From an uncultured Carboxylicivirga sp. (lineage in GTDB: Bacteria > Bacteroidota > Bacteroidia > Bacteroidales > Marinilabiliaceae): 64,000 nucleotides of DNA. The stretch lies in the NCBI RefSeq assembly GCF_963674565.1, contig NZ_OY771430.1, positions 1,302,001 through 1,366,000 on the forward strand, written 5' to 3'. Both the position numbers and the translations under genes were made by a program. Positions 26,817-36,257 of this stretch are shown piece after piece (the stretch's first letter is position 1; every line of letters begins with the position of its first letter). The notes under the pieces were generated by a model. That model was given only the letters and a program-made list of their open reading frames with translations. It did not search any database and had not been told where the DNA came from.

Positions 26817-28346
26817 TTAGATTCCGTCTCCCAATTGTGGTAATTCTGCAACCTGATCGGCAGGGAATGGCAAATAAGCCTTATCCATGGTAAATGTTTT
26901 ACCTTCATGAGTTAACTCAGCTACATTTTCGGTACGAATCATATCGTAATAGCGGGTTCCCCATTCCATGGCCAGCTCAGCAAATTTTTCATCCAACACA
27001 TTCTTTGTTGTCACACCCGACAAGTCAGTTAATCCGGCTCTTTCGCGTACCAGGTTAACAGCATCATCAGCAGTAAGTGATAATGATGTAGTTGCTCCTC
27101 TTGTTAGTGCTTCCGCATACATCAACAACATTTCAGCATATCTGATTGCAATGAAGTTTTTATTACTACCCTGAGAAGTTCGTCCATCAATTAATTCGGT
27201 TGATGGCTGAATATGTTTGCCACTAGCAAAATTCATACGGGCATTATCATTGAATATATCACCTTCGCGATTAACATTCGAGATCCATTCCGGAATCGAT
27301 CCGTATTCATCCTGAATCTCGTTTATACCTGAAGGAGTAAACACTACACTGGTTTCCAAACGAACTGTTTCACCTCTGTCGAGCATAAATTTAATATACT
27401 TTAATGTTGGCTCATAAAATCCCCAGCCTGAACTGGCACCTGTTACAACTGGTGTCCAGTTGGTGCCGAATGGAGCGAAAAGAAATGAAAAACGATCACC
27501 TTCGCTTTGATTGAAGTCTGAATATTGGAACTCCAAAATATTTTCATCATCCAATTTACCAGCTTGTTTAAATAGGTGATAATAATCGTCAGACAATTCA
27601 AATTCACCAGAGTTTATTATTTGAGAAGTTGCATTTACTACTCCCTGATAATCCTTCATCTCCTGATAAGCCAAAGCTTGAATAGCATAAGCAGTATAAG
27701 TTGTCATACCACCTTTAATATCACTTCGCTTGTTGGGATGTGTGTCTGGCAAATAAGGGATTGCCTCATCCATTTGATCAACAATATATTGCATTACCTG
27801 GTTAAGATTACTCAAAGGAGTTGCCTGAATATTACTTAACTTGTCAATAACGATACAGCCTCCAAAAGTGCGGGCAATATTAAGATATAAATAAGCTCTA
27901 ATCACTTTACATTCTGCAATGTATTGATCAGCTAATGCATCGTTTGCAGCAGCTGGCCGGTATTTTTCAATCTCCTCCATTGCTGTAAATACATTAATTA
28001 TATCGTTATAGTGTAATTGCCAAACTGAATTAGGATTCCAATGACTGGCTAAATATTTAAACTCATCCTGCTCCTGCATTGGCACCTGATCTCCTGCAGC
28101 ATTAACATCGTCACCCCTGATGCCTAATGTCAAAGGTTCTTCCCACGAACGAGTATAAAGTCCATAATAGGCACCCAGTAAAGGGAGTACCATGTTATCA
28201 CCAATAGTGTAATCAACATCACTTGTAAAGGCTTCATCTTCGAAAGGCTCATTTAATTTGTCTTCACAACCAAAAAGCAATGTCAATATTAACGCACCTA
28301 TTATAAAAGGTGTGAAATACTTATATATCTTGTTTACTTTCATCAT
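26817..28346 (-). CDS. susD: SusD/RagB-family nutrient-binding lipoprotein
   Basis: A 509-residue SusD-family protein with a lipoprotein signal (IGALILTLLFGCEDKLNEP). The TPR-rich core includes VIRAYLYLNIARTFGG near residue 145 and the C-terminal AIRYAEMLLMYAEAL, both family hallmarks; the end ...DMIRTENVAELTHEGKTFTM is the usual terminal domain. It binds the glycan at the surface and caps the SusC barrel. It follows SusC by eight bases. Either of two adjacent ATG codons may be used. Confidence 0.95.
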   Translation of the reverse strand: MMKVNKIYKYFTPFIIGALILTLLFGCEDKLNEPFEDEAFTSDVDYTIGDNMVLPLLGAYYGLYTRSWEEPLTLGIRGDDVNAAGDQVPMQEQDEFKYLASHWNPNSVWQLHYNDIINVFTAMEEIEKYRPAAANDALADQYIAECKVIRAYLYLNIARTFGGCIVIDKLSNIQATPLSNLNQVMQYIVDQMDEAIPYLPDTHPNKRSDIKGGMTTYTAYAIQALAYQEMKDYQGVVNATSQIINSGEFELSDDYYHLFKQAGKLDDENILEFQYSDFNQSEGDRFSFLFAPFGTNWTPVVTGASSGWGFYEPTLKYIKFMLDRGETVRLETSVVFTPSGINEIQDEYGSIPEWISNVNREGDIFNDNARMNFASGKHIQPSTELIDGRTSQGSNKNFIAIRYAEMLLMYAEALTRGATTSLSLTADDAVNLVRERAGLTDLSGVTTKNVLDEKFAELAMEWGTRYYDMIRTENVAELTHEGKTFTMDKAYLPFPADQVAELPQLGDGI

Positions 28347-28354
28347 GGTAGATT

Positions 28355-31300
28355 TTAGAATTTAAGATTTAGTCCAATTGTATAAACAGAAGGAATTGGA
28401 TAGAACTGACGATCAATTCCATTAGGAACTTCAGGATTAAATCCATTGTAATTAAACATTGTCAATGGTCTTTCGGCAGTTACAAATACAACTGCATCAG
28501 GCATTCCCGGACCAATTAAGGAAGATCCCTTAAGTTTGTATGCTAACCTCACATTTTGAATTCTGAAGAACGAACCATCTTCAACCAGATAGTCGCTAAA
28601 ATTTTGGTTCCATCCTCTTCTCAAACCAGATGCCGAAGGATATTTATTGGAAGTACCATCTCCATTCCATAGATTATTAGCCAATTCAGCATCAATGTTT
28701 GTGTCGTTTGTCCAGATAATTTCCCCTCTCTTTCTGTTCAGAATTTTGTTTCCGCTTTGCCCCATTATATTCATCGAGAATTCAAGATTCTTATAGCTTA
28801 ATCCCAATACTCCGCCATAAGTTAAATTTGGGAAATATGAACCTAAGAATACCTTATCCTCGTCATCAATTATGTTATTACCATCCTGATCAACAAATCT
28901 TAGATCCCCGGGAACAAGATTGTTATCCTGTGCCACCTGATCATTATCTATCTCGCCCTGATTTTGATACACCCCAGCTACTTCATAACCATAGAATGAT
29001 AAAAGAGGCTCACCTATTTGAGATCTTTGACGAAACTCAGCAGAACCTCCATTTAGGTATTCCTGTCCGTATAGATCACGCACTTCGTTTTTGAGCGTGG
29101 CAAAATTAAATCCTAAAGTATATTTCAGATCACTGGTTATCTTTCCATTCCAGTTAACTGCCATTTCTAATCCAGAATTACGGATTACACCTACATTCTT
29201 CAAAACACTTCCAGACTGAAGCTTTAAGCTCACGGGAATTGCAGCATTTTCTGTATCTCTTACGTAGTAATCCGCCTCAATATCAAGCTTATTACCAAAT
29301 AAGGTAGCATTTAAACCAATGTTGGTTCCGGTAACTGTTTCCCAACCCAAGTAACCAAATGTACTTGTTGTAGTGGTTGCATCAACTTGTGTATCGTCTA
29401 TTGCCAAATAAACCGGATTGGTCGTATTGGCTCCATCCTGACGGGCAATTTTATCGTTACCTAATCGTCCCCAACCACCTCTAAGTTTGAAATAATCAAT
29501 AAAATTAGCTCCATCCATGAATGATTCCTCAGAAACCACCCATCCTAAACCAAATGCGGGGAAAGTGCCCCATTTTTCCTGGTATTTTGAAGTTCCTTCT
29601 CTTCTCAAAGTAAAATATGCAAGATATTTACTCTTGTAATTATATGAAGCACGTCCAAAATATGAAATACCATAAATTCGCTCTGCATTATCCTCAACAG
29701 ATTTTGATGTTTCAGACTGTGACTGACCTATGTACCATGAATTTTCATTTAAAGGTATATCCTGTGCATATCCCTGCAGATAATCATACCATTCGTCGCG
29801 ATAGGAAGTACCCAACATTAAACTGATGTTATGAGCTCCGAAACTGTCATTATAAGTCAGAACATTGTCAAGAAACTGATTGGTATCTGATGACTTATAA
29901 GAAGAAATGCTTGAAAGTTCTCGGTTAGTATCATTTGTTACATAGTAAGGTAATCCTACATTACGGCTTTTTAAATCCATTATGTACAAACTATAAGTAG
30001 TTTTTAGATTCAGCTTATTAGGTATCAAAGTAATATCTGTATAAATACCTGTTAGAACCTTTCTGATATTTTGCCGATTACTCATATAATCCAGGTTTAA
30101 GAATGGATTTTGAGAACCACGGTAACCAATTAATTGAGCACTTGAGTACATACTAGCATTTGACATACCAGCATCCATTAACTCATCATAGTTTTCCATG
30201 TCGTATTTAGGAAGTATTGGTACAGCATGATAAGCACTAAACCATGCACCATCATCAGCAATATACTTTGTACCATTACTAACATTTACATTCATACCAG
30301 CCTTCAGCCAGTTATTTACTTCGTGATCAAAGTTTCCTCTGATATTTAATCTCTCATACGAGTTTTTGGCTGTCTCAAGCAAACCTTGCTGCTCATAATA
30401 ACTTACGCCTAATGAATAAGTTGTAGCTTCCGATCCACCTGTCATACTAATTGAATGGTTCTGCTGACGAGCTGTTTTTTTCATTATCTCGGCATACCAA
30501 TCTGTATTTACATCAGGTACGTTAGGATTAATTCTGCTTCTGCCATAACGTTGCATGGCATTTTCAATAAACTGAATATCAGCTGCAGATTCTGTTTGAT
30601 TTATATATTCCACAAATTGTTCAGCATTGGCCATTTGAAGAACATTCTGAGGTACCTGTACACCAATATAACCTTCGTAAGTAACAGTAGCTTTTTTGCT
30701 AATACCACCTTTTTTTGTAGTAATCAATACTACACCATTCGCGGCCCTAACCCCATAAATAGCTGAAGCAGAAGCATCTTTTAGCACTGATAAACTTTCA
30801 ATGTCCGATGGATTCAGGAAATCGATATTATCGAAATACATTCCATCTACAACATATAAAGGTTGTGAATTACTGCTGCTTGGATATGAACCAATACCTC
30901 TTATTCGGACAGTCGGTTCTGTTCCGGGTGCACCAGCATTAATAATTTGCATTCCGGCTACTTTACCTTGTAGTGCCTGCATAGTTTGTCCGTTTGGACT
31001 CTTAACCAGTTCTTCTGATTTAACTGTTGTAATGGCTGATGTAAGATCCTTTACTCTTTGAGTACCATATCCTACTACAACTACTTCATCAACCAATTGA
31101 TTCGATTCTTCCAGAACAATATTTATTTCTGCTCTGCCTGATACAGGTATTTCCTGCGTATCAAAACCAATGAAGCTATAAACAATTATATCATCAGATG
31201 TGGCTTGAATTGTATAAAAACCTTCCAGATCAGTTATAGTTCCTGAGAATGAACCCTTAACAACTATTGAAACACCTGGGATTCCCAAATTGTCTGTTCC

Positions 31301-31390
31301 GGTTACTTTACCTTTTACATTCAGTTGTTGCTGAGCAAAAATTAAAGTCGAAACCAACAATAGAGAAATAACAAAAAGAGTTTTTTTCAT
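28355..31390 (-). CDS. susC: SusC/RagA-family TonB-dependent outer-membrane transporter
   Basis: A 1011-residue SusC protein. The ATG at 31390 gives the signal peptide MKKTLFVISLLLVSTLIFA. A carboxypeptidase-regulatory-like domain (about 25-95) precedes the TonB-box region and plug (VVVGYGTQRVKDLTSAI, LYVVDGMYFDN, LKDASASAIYGVRAANGV), then a large barrel. It imports oligosaccharides released at the surface, together with SusD. It is the first gene of the PUL operon, divergent from the regulator across 379 bp. Confidence 0.96.
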   Translation of the reverse strand: MKKTLFVISLLLVSTLIFAQQQLNVKGKVTGTDNLGIPGVSIVVKGSFSGTITDLEGFYTIQATSDDIIVYSFIGFDTQEIPVSGRAEINIVLEESNQLVDEVVVVGYGTQRVKDLTSAITTVKSEELVKSPNGQTMQALQGKVAGMQIINAGAPGTEPTVRIRGIGSYPSSSNSQPLYVVDGMYFDNIDFLNPSDIESLSVLKDASASAIYGVRAANGVVLITTKKGGISKKATVTYEGYIGVQVPQNVLQMANAEQFVEYINQTESAADIQFIENAMQRYGRSRINPNVPDVNTDWYAEIMKKTARQQNHSISMTGGSEATTYSLGVSYYEQQGLLETAKNSYERLNIRGNFDHEVNNWLKAGMNVNVSNGTKYIADDGAWFSAYHAVPILPKYDMENYDELMDAGMSNASMYSSAQLIGYRGSQNPFLNLDYMSNRQNIRKVLTGIYTDITLIPNKLNLKTTYSLYIMDLKSRNVGLPYYVTNDTNRELSSISSYKSSDTNQFLDNVLTYNDSFGAHNISLMLGTSYRDEWYDYLQGYAQDIPLNENSWYIGQSQSETSKSVEDNAERIYGISYFGRASYNYKSKYLAYFTLRREGTSKYQEKWGTFPAFGLGWVVSEESFMDGANFIDYFKLRGGWGRLGNDKIARQDGANTTNPVYLAIDDTQVDATTTTSTFGYLGWETVTGTNIGLNATLFGNKLDIEADYYVRDTENAAIPVSLKLQSGSVLKNVGVIRNSGLEMAVNWNGKITSDLKYTLGFNFATLKNEVRDLYGQEYLNGGSAEFRQRSQIGEPLLSFYGYEVAGVYQNQGEIDNDQVAQDNNLVPGDLRFVDQDGNNIIDDEDKVFLGSYFPNLTYGGVLGLSYKNLEFSMNIMGQSGNKILNRKRGEIIWTNDTNIDAELANNLWNGDGTSNKYPSASGLRRGWNQNFSDYLVEDGSFFRIQNVRLAYKLKGSSLIGPGMPDAVVFVTAERPLTMFNYNGFNPEVPNGIDRQFYPIPSVYTIGLNLKF

Positions 31391-31417
31391 GATGTTAGAT
31401 TTATTAGTTCGCTGGTT

Positions 31418-31425
31418 CAAAATTA
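31418..31425 (-). promoter_or_regulatory. Possible -7 element of the PUL operon
   Basis: TAATTTTG on the minus strand matches TAnnTTTG and lies 27 bp before the SusC ATG. No good -33 element is seen at the usual spacing, as expected of a promoter that needs an activator. Confidence 0.38.
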
Positions 31426-31572
31426 AAGAGGTGATTGGTGCAATTAAAATAATAGCATACACGACAAACTCTCAATGTTAAAAAGTGCTAATTTTCATTT
31501 TCACAATTACCTCACCAATTCAGAATATTTTATCGCAATTTATTATATACCTGACACATATAATTTCCATTT

Positions 31573-31602
31573 TTTAACATTTAGCTATTTATAAATGTTA
31601 AA
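31573..31602. promoter_or_regulatory. Long inverted repeat in the PUL divergent promoter region, candidate regulator site
   Basis: TTTAACATTTA (31573-31583) and TAAATGTTAAA (31592-31602) are a perfect 11-bp inverted repeat with an 8-base spacer. It lies near the middle of the gap between SusC and the LuxR-type regulator and has no terminator features. About 150 bp separate it from the SusC -7 candidate. Confidence 0.55.
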
Positions 31603-31769
31603 TTATTTCACAATTAATGAGTTGATCAATTTAAAAAAGTCCCTAAATAAGGCCATATTATTCATTTGAATCATCTCAATTTGTGAATAATTCTTAATTT
31701 TAAAGCATATTTGTTGAACAAATAGCCAATCAGCACATCTAAGTTTTAAGTAATCAATATTCAAGTTGT

Positions 31770-34604
31770 ATGATTAAATTAATTTTAATCTTAAGGAGAG
31801 TAATATTTATCATATTACTTACTTTACTTAATCATCAATTCCTTCTTATTGCCCAAACAAACAGAAGCTTTTCAAAAAAAGAGTATCATGCAGCAAGCCA
31901 AAACTGGTCTGTTGATTTTGATAATAATGGCTATGCTTATTTCTGTAACAGTACAGCATTATTACAATTTGACGGAGTGACCTGGAAATCTTATCCATCA
32001 CCCAACAGTACAATTATCAGAGCTGTTGCTATAGATAAAAATGATCGCATATACACCGGTGGTTATAGAGAACTGGGATATTGGGAAAATAATGAAAATA
32101 ATGAACTTATTTATTCTTCATTAACACATCTTATTGAAAAGCAATTCACTAACAATGAAGAGTTCTGGAGTATCTTTATTACAGATGAATCCGTAATATT
32201 TCATTCCTTCTCTAAAATTTACATTTATAAGGATGATACTTTCTCAATTATTCAACCTGGTGGTTTTATAAATTTTGCAACCAAGGTAAATAACACTGTT
32301 TATGTAGCTATTCTCAATCAAGGAATTTACAGATTAAATAATCAACAACTTACCCCACTAATTACAGATGACTTTTTAAAAAATAAGTTAATCAGGTTCC
32401 TTGCGCATGATCGTGAATTGAATGTATACTATGTAGGTACAGAATCTGATGGTCTTTTCAGTTATAACGAGGAAACTAAAGAAATAGAGATAACAAGGCC
32501 ATGTATTCAGCCTTTTCTAATTAAAAATCAGATTAATAAAGGAATAATAAATCATAATGGTGATTTCATTATAGGAACCATTTTAGATGGTGTCATTTCC
32601 TTTAATAAAAAAGGAAAAGTAATATTTCATTACAATAAAGAAAATGGGTTACAAAGCAATACCGTTTTGGGTATTGGAATGGATAAACTGAGTAATATAT
32701 GGTTGGCTTTGGATAACGGTATAGAGTTTATTCCCGGATCATATGATGGTAAAAAAAGATTTTTCTATTCAGAAGAATTAGGAGCTGTATATACTGCTGC
32801 ACTGTTTAATAATCTATTATATATTGGTACAAATCAAGGCTTATACACAACTCAGTGGAATAGTAAGGATGAGAATTTTGAACTTTTAGATAATACACAG
32901 GGACAAATTTGGGATTGTAATGTAATTGATAACAAATTATTTGTTGGTCATAATTCCGGCACCTTTATGATTGAAGACAATAAAATGGAAACAATCTCAA
33001 ATTATGCCGGAGCCTATTCAATAACCCGCCACCCTCAAAATCCTGATATTTTAATTCAAGGCACTTATAATGATTTAATTGTATATAAAAGAACCAATGG
33101 AGAATGGCAATTTTCCAATACTATTAAAGGTTTCAATAATTTAATTCGTTTTGTTGAATTTGATCACCTGGGAAATCTTTGGGCAAGTCACAATTACAGA
33201 GGCGTTTATAAATTAAGGTTAAACGAAACATTAGACAGTACAATATCCATCAGGCATTACGAAATAATAGATTCAAAAGATAAAAACATCAGAAATCCTA
33301 AGGCTTTCAAAGTCGAGGGCAGAATTGTAATTACCTCTGGTGAAAATATGTATACCTACGATGATTTGAATGATACCATTATATTATACAATGACTTCAA
33401 TAATAAACTAGGGCAGTTTAAATCATCACACAGGATAATTCCGGCAGGAAAACATAAATACTGGTTTATTAATAAACAAGGTATGGCATGTTTTGATGTT
33501 CGGCCTGATGATATAAGTCTTTTAAAAATGTATCCGAATGCTGTTTTTCAGGATCATCTGATTCCAACCCATGAAAACGTTATACAAATTAATGATTCCA
33601 GCATACTTGTTAGTATGGAAAACGGTTACGCTTTACTTAATCCGCATAGTAAATCAGAAGGTGATGAAGTAAGTAATTTCATACCTGTATTAAGAGAAGC
33701 TAAATGTGATGATGGAAAAAAAGAGATTATTAGTCTTAATGTCTCAGAAAAATCTTATTCTTTACCTAACAGATTAAACAACGTCACTTTTCGCTATTCT
33801 TTTCCTATAATAAATGGAGATCCCACTCAATTTCAATATAAAATTGATGGTTTATCTGATGAGTGGTCTGTACTTACAGATGAGCCAATTTTCGAAATAA
33901 GAAGGATTCCGCCAGGTGAATATACAATAATGGTAAGAGCCATAAATAATTGGAATAAATACTCGCAAACCAGTGAACTTCATTTTAAAATTAATCATCC
34001 CTGGTATCAATCATGGCAGGCAATCACGATGTATTTTATACTAATTAGCTTTTTATTTGGATTGTCAAGACGAATCACCACCCGAAAAATAAAACTAAAA
34101 GAAAGGCGAAAAAGAGAAGAAAAAGAAAAAGAACTCATTAAACTTAGAAATGAAAAATTAAGAGATGAATTATCGCATAAAAGTCAGCAACTGGCAGGTT
34201 CTACAATGGGAATTATAAAGAAAAACGAGTTTTTAATGTCATTAAAAGCTAAAATAAAAAAACAAAAAGATGCATTAGGAACCCGTTACCCAGATAAGTA
34301 TTACCAGGAATTAATCAATAAAATTGATGAGAATATTTCCGGTCAGGATGACTGGCACATCTTCGAAGCAAATTTTGAACAGGCACATGAGACTTTTCTG
34401 AAAACATTAAAAGCCAATTACCCTGAACTGACACCAAGCGATTTAAGATTAAGTGCATATCTTAGAATTAATTTAACGTCAAAAGATATTGCCCCTTTAC
34501 TAGGAATATCTGTAAGAGGTGTTGAAAATCACCGGTATCGTTTGCGAAAAAAATTAGGTTTAGAAGGTGATGAAAATTTGGTTGATTTCATTATTAATGT
34601 TTAA
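31770..34604 (+). CDS. Membrane-spanning sensor-regulator (Y_Y_Y sensor with LuxR-type HTH), PUL activator
   Basis: A 944-residue one-protein sensor-regulator. After a signal/anchor (about 8-30), residues about 35-640 are periplasmic beta-propeller repeats, followed by a Y_Y_Y domain (FQYKIDGLSDEWSVL...RIPPGEYTIMVRA). A membrane helix lies near 757-775, then a coiled coil rich in Lys and Glu, and a C-terminal HTH (LTSKDIAPLLGISVRGVENH). There is no histidine kinase or receiver domain, so it differs from a hybrid two-component regulator and resembles SusR-like regulators. It should sense an oligosaccharide in the periplasm and activate the divergent PUL from the membrane. Confidence 0.88.
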   Translation: MIKLILILRRVIFIILLTLLNHQFLLIAQTNRSFSKKEYHAASQNWSVDFDNNGYAYFCNSTALLQFDGVTWKSYPSPNSTIIRAVAIDKNDRIYTGGYRELGYWENNENNELIYSSLTHLIEKQFTNNEEFWSIFITDESVIFHSFSKIYIYKDDTFSIIQPGGFINFATKVNNTVYVAILNQGIYRLNNQQLTPLITDDFLKNKLIRFLAHDRELNVYYVGTESDGLFSYNEETKEIEITRPCIQPFLIKNQINKGIINHNGDFIIGTILDGVISFNKKGKVIFHYNKENGLQSNTVLGIGMDKLSNIWLALDNGIEFIPGSYDGKKRFFYSEELGAVYTAALFNNLLYIGTNQGLYTTQWNSKDENFELLDNTQGQIWDCNVIDNKLFVGHNSGTFMIEDNKMETISNYAGAYSITRHPQNPDILIQGTYNDLIVYKRTNGEWQFSNTIKGFNNLIRFVEFDHLGNLWASHNYRGVYKLRLNETLDSTISIRHYEIIDSKDKNIRNPKAFKVEGRIVITSGENMYTYDDLNDTIILYNDFNNKLGQFKSSHRIIPAGKHKYWFINKQGMACFDVRPDDISLLKMYPNAVFQDHLIPTHENVIQINDSSILVSMENGYALLNPHSKSEGDEVSNFIPVLREAKCDDGKKEIISLNVSEKSYSLPNRLNNVTFRYSFPIINGDPTQFQYKIDGLSDEWSVLTDEPIFEIRRIPPGEYTIMVRAINNWNKYSQTSELHFKINHPWYQSWQAITMYFILISFLFGLSRRITTRKIKLKERRKREEKEKELIKLRNEKLRDELSHKSQQLAGSTMGIIKKNEFLMSLKAKIKKQKDALGTRYPDKYYQELINKIDENISGQDDWHIFEANFEQAHETFLKTLKANYPELTPSDLRLSAYLRINLTSKDIAPLLGISVRGVENHRYRLRKKLGLEGDENLVDFIINV

Positions 34605-34790
34605 TTTCGATTTCAATTTAATCAAGCTCACCAATATTAACCATTTAACTGTAAAACAACTTATTACAAATAATAAATAATTATTTAATTAGAATATAGT
34701 TGTAGTGTGATTAAATATCGTTTCACAATCAATTAACTTATTTAATATTAATTAACTACACATTATTAACTATTTAAATAATTAACAAAG

Positions 34791-34798
34791 TATTTTTG
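34791..34798 (+). promoter_or_regulatory. -7 element of the second STAS-like gene
   Basis: TATTTTTG matches TAnnTTTG, 23 bp before the ATG at 34822. Confidence 0.42.
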
Positions 34799-34821
34799 TA
34801 TTTGAAAATTTTTACCCTGTT

Positions 34822-35283
34822 ATGAAAGCCAAAACGGATTATATTTTATTCCCTGAGTGTAAACTTGTTGTAGAATTGTACCAAGGTGCAATTTATGTTG
34901 ACGATATTCTACAACTAAAATTACGCACTGCTCAGGACCAAAACTATCATCCTAATTTTAGTGTGATCATGGATTTCAGACCTGCTACGATTGTGGGTGG
35001 ATCAATTGAAGTAAATGAATACGTTACCAAATTAAAAAAATTGCCAACTATTCTGGGTGAAAGATTCGTATCTGTACTCACCAGTAAACCCAATGAAGTA
35101 GTTGTTGCCACTTTATTTGAACTATTTAATAGGGAACTACCGATTGTTTCCAAGATTTTTTCTACTCAGGATGCTGCCATAAACTGGCTGTCAAATGTTA
35201 ATTATGGAATAATTAACTGTTATAAGAATTTGGATAAATTACAGGAAATTCTTACCAAACAGGCTCATCTGGCAACTGAATAA
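34822..35283 (+). CDS. Small STAS/SpoIIAA-like protein, copy 2 of 3
   Basis: A 153-residue cytoplasmic protein related to the products at 10070 and 60130. Shared points are YILFPECKLVVEL near the start (compare YKMFPE in copy 1), DQNYHPNFSVIMDFRPA near residue 50 (compare DYNSNLKSLFDFREA in copy 3), and a second core strand with VSVLTSKPNEVVVATLF (copy 3: VFLTHTPNQVVFSNLL). The alternation of strands and helices resembles STAS-like domains. Its function is unknown and the neighbours (PUL regulator, ahpC) give no hint. Confidence 0.68.
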   Translation: MKAKTDYILFPECKLVVELYQGAIYVDDILQLKLRTAQDQNYHPNFSVIMDFRPATIVGGSIEVNEYVTKLKKLPTILGERFVSVLTSKPNEVVVATLFELFNRELPIVSKIFSTQDAAINWLSNVNYGIINCYKNLDKLQEILTKQAHLATE

Positions 35284-35498
35284 ACCTTATTCTTTTCTTT
35301 AATAGAATTTTAAATCAGTATTTTGATCACATTATTTTAAATGTTATCAGTCTCATATTTTAATTATTATACTTTCTAATATTTCTTTTTCAAATTAAAA
35401 GGTGGTATTGAATCATCATTTAATTTATATTAAGCCTTTATATTCAATCTGTTAAATTTCATTATAAATATCATCTATACTGTCATTAATATTATCTA

Positions 35499-35530
35499 TT
35501 TGATTTATGATATTCAGTGTTCTAGTTTTG
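35499..35530 (+). promoter_or_regulatory. Promoter of ahpC
   Basis: TAGTTTTG (35523-35530) matches the -7 consensus and TTTG (35499-35502) lies 20 bp upstream as the -33 element. Transcription should start near 35536, about 45 bp before the ATG. An OxyR site is expected from other Bacteroides but I could not identify one. Confidence 0.6.
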
Positions 35531-35581
35531 CTGATGTAAAAAGAACGAAACAAATAGTATTAATATTAAAACATTTAAATT

Positions 35582-36145
35582 ATGTCACAAATTGGAAAAG
35601 AGATTGTAGATTTTAAGGTACAAGCATACGTAAACGACGATTTTAAAACTGTATCAAAAGAAGATGTACTTGGTAAATGGTCAATCTTTTTCTTCTATCC
35701 AGCCGATTTTACTTTTGTATGTCCTACTGAATTAGAAGACCTGGCAAATAAATACGATGAGTTTGCTGCCACAGGTACTGAAATTTACTCTGTATCAACT
35801 GATACTCATTTCGTACACAAAGCATGGCATGACACATCTGATACAATCAAAAAAATTAAATATCCAATGTTAGCCGATCCAACAGGAGTTCTTTCACGTG
35901 GATTTGATGTTATGATTGAAGAAGTTGGTTTGGCAGAAAGAGGAACATTTATTGTTAATCCACAAGGAGAAATAGTTGCATACGAAGTAGTAGCCGGAAA
36001 CGTTGGTCGTAACGCTGATGAGCTTTTACGTCGTTTGAAAGCTTTGCAGTTTGTTGCTGAACATCCTGCTGAAGTTTGTCCTGCTAAATGGGAAGAAGGC
36101 GCTAAGACTTTGGAACCTAGTATTGATTTAGTTGGTAAAATCTAA
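35582..36145 (+). CDS. ahpC: Alkyl hydroperoxide reductase subunit C (typical 2-Cys peroxiredoxin)
   Basis: A 187-residue peroxiredoxin that reduces H2O2, organic peroxides and peroxynitrite in the cytoplasm. The peroxidatic Cys is C47 in DFTFVCPTE and the resolving Cys is C166 in AEVCPAKW, as in enteric AhpC. Length and sequence are typical. AhpF, encoded 112 bp downstream, recycles it with NADH. A strong terminator between the two genes implies more ahpC than ahpF mRNA. Confidence 0.97.
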   Translation: MSQIGKEIVDFKVQAYVNDDFKTVSKEDVLGKWSIFFFYPADFTFVCPTELEDLANKYDEFAATGTEIYSVSTDTHFVHKAWHDTSDTIKKIKYPMLADPTGVLSRGFDVMIEEVGLAERGTFIVNPQGEIVAYEVVAGNVGRNADELLRRLKALQFVAEHPAEVCPAKWEEGAKTLEPSIDLVGKI

Positions 36146-36179
36146 TTTTCACGAAAATTAAGTTAACTATATAATTATC

Positions 36180-36216
36180 AGGCTCCACTCCTATCAATTA
36201 CAAATGAGTGGAGCCT
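36180..36216 (+). terminator. Intrinsic terminator between ahpC and ahpF
   Basis: AGGCTCCACTC and GAGTGGAGCCT form a perfect 11-bp stem followed by CTTTTTAAG. Read-through past it would set the ratio of AhpC to AhpF. Confidence 0.85.
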
Positions 36217-36257
36217 CTTTTTAAGATCCCCGACCATCACCAATAATATATCAAATT

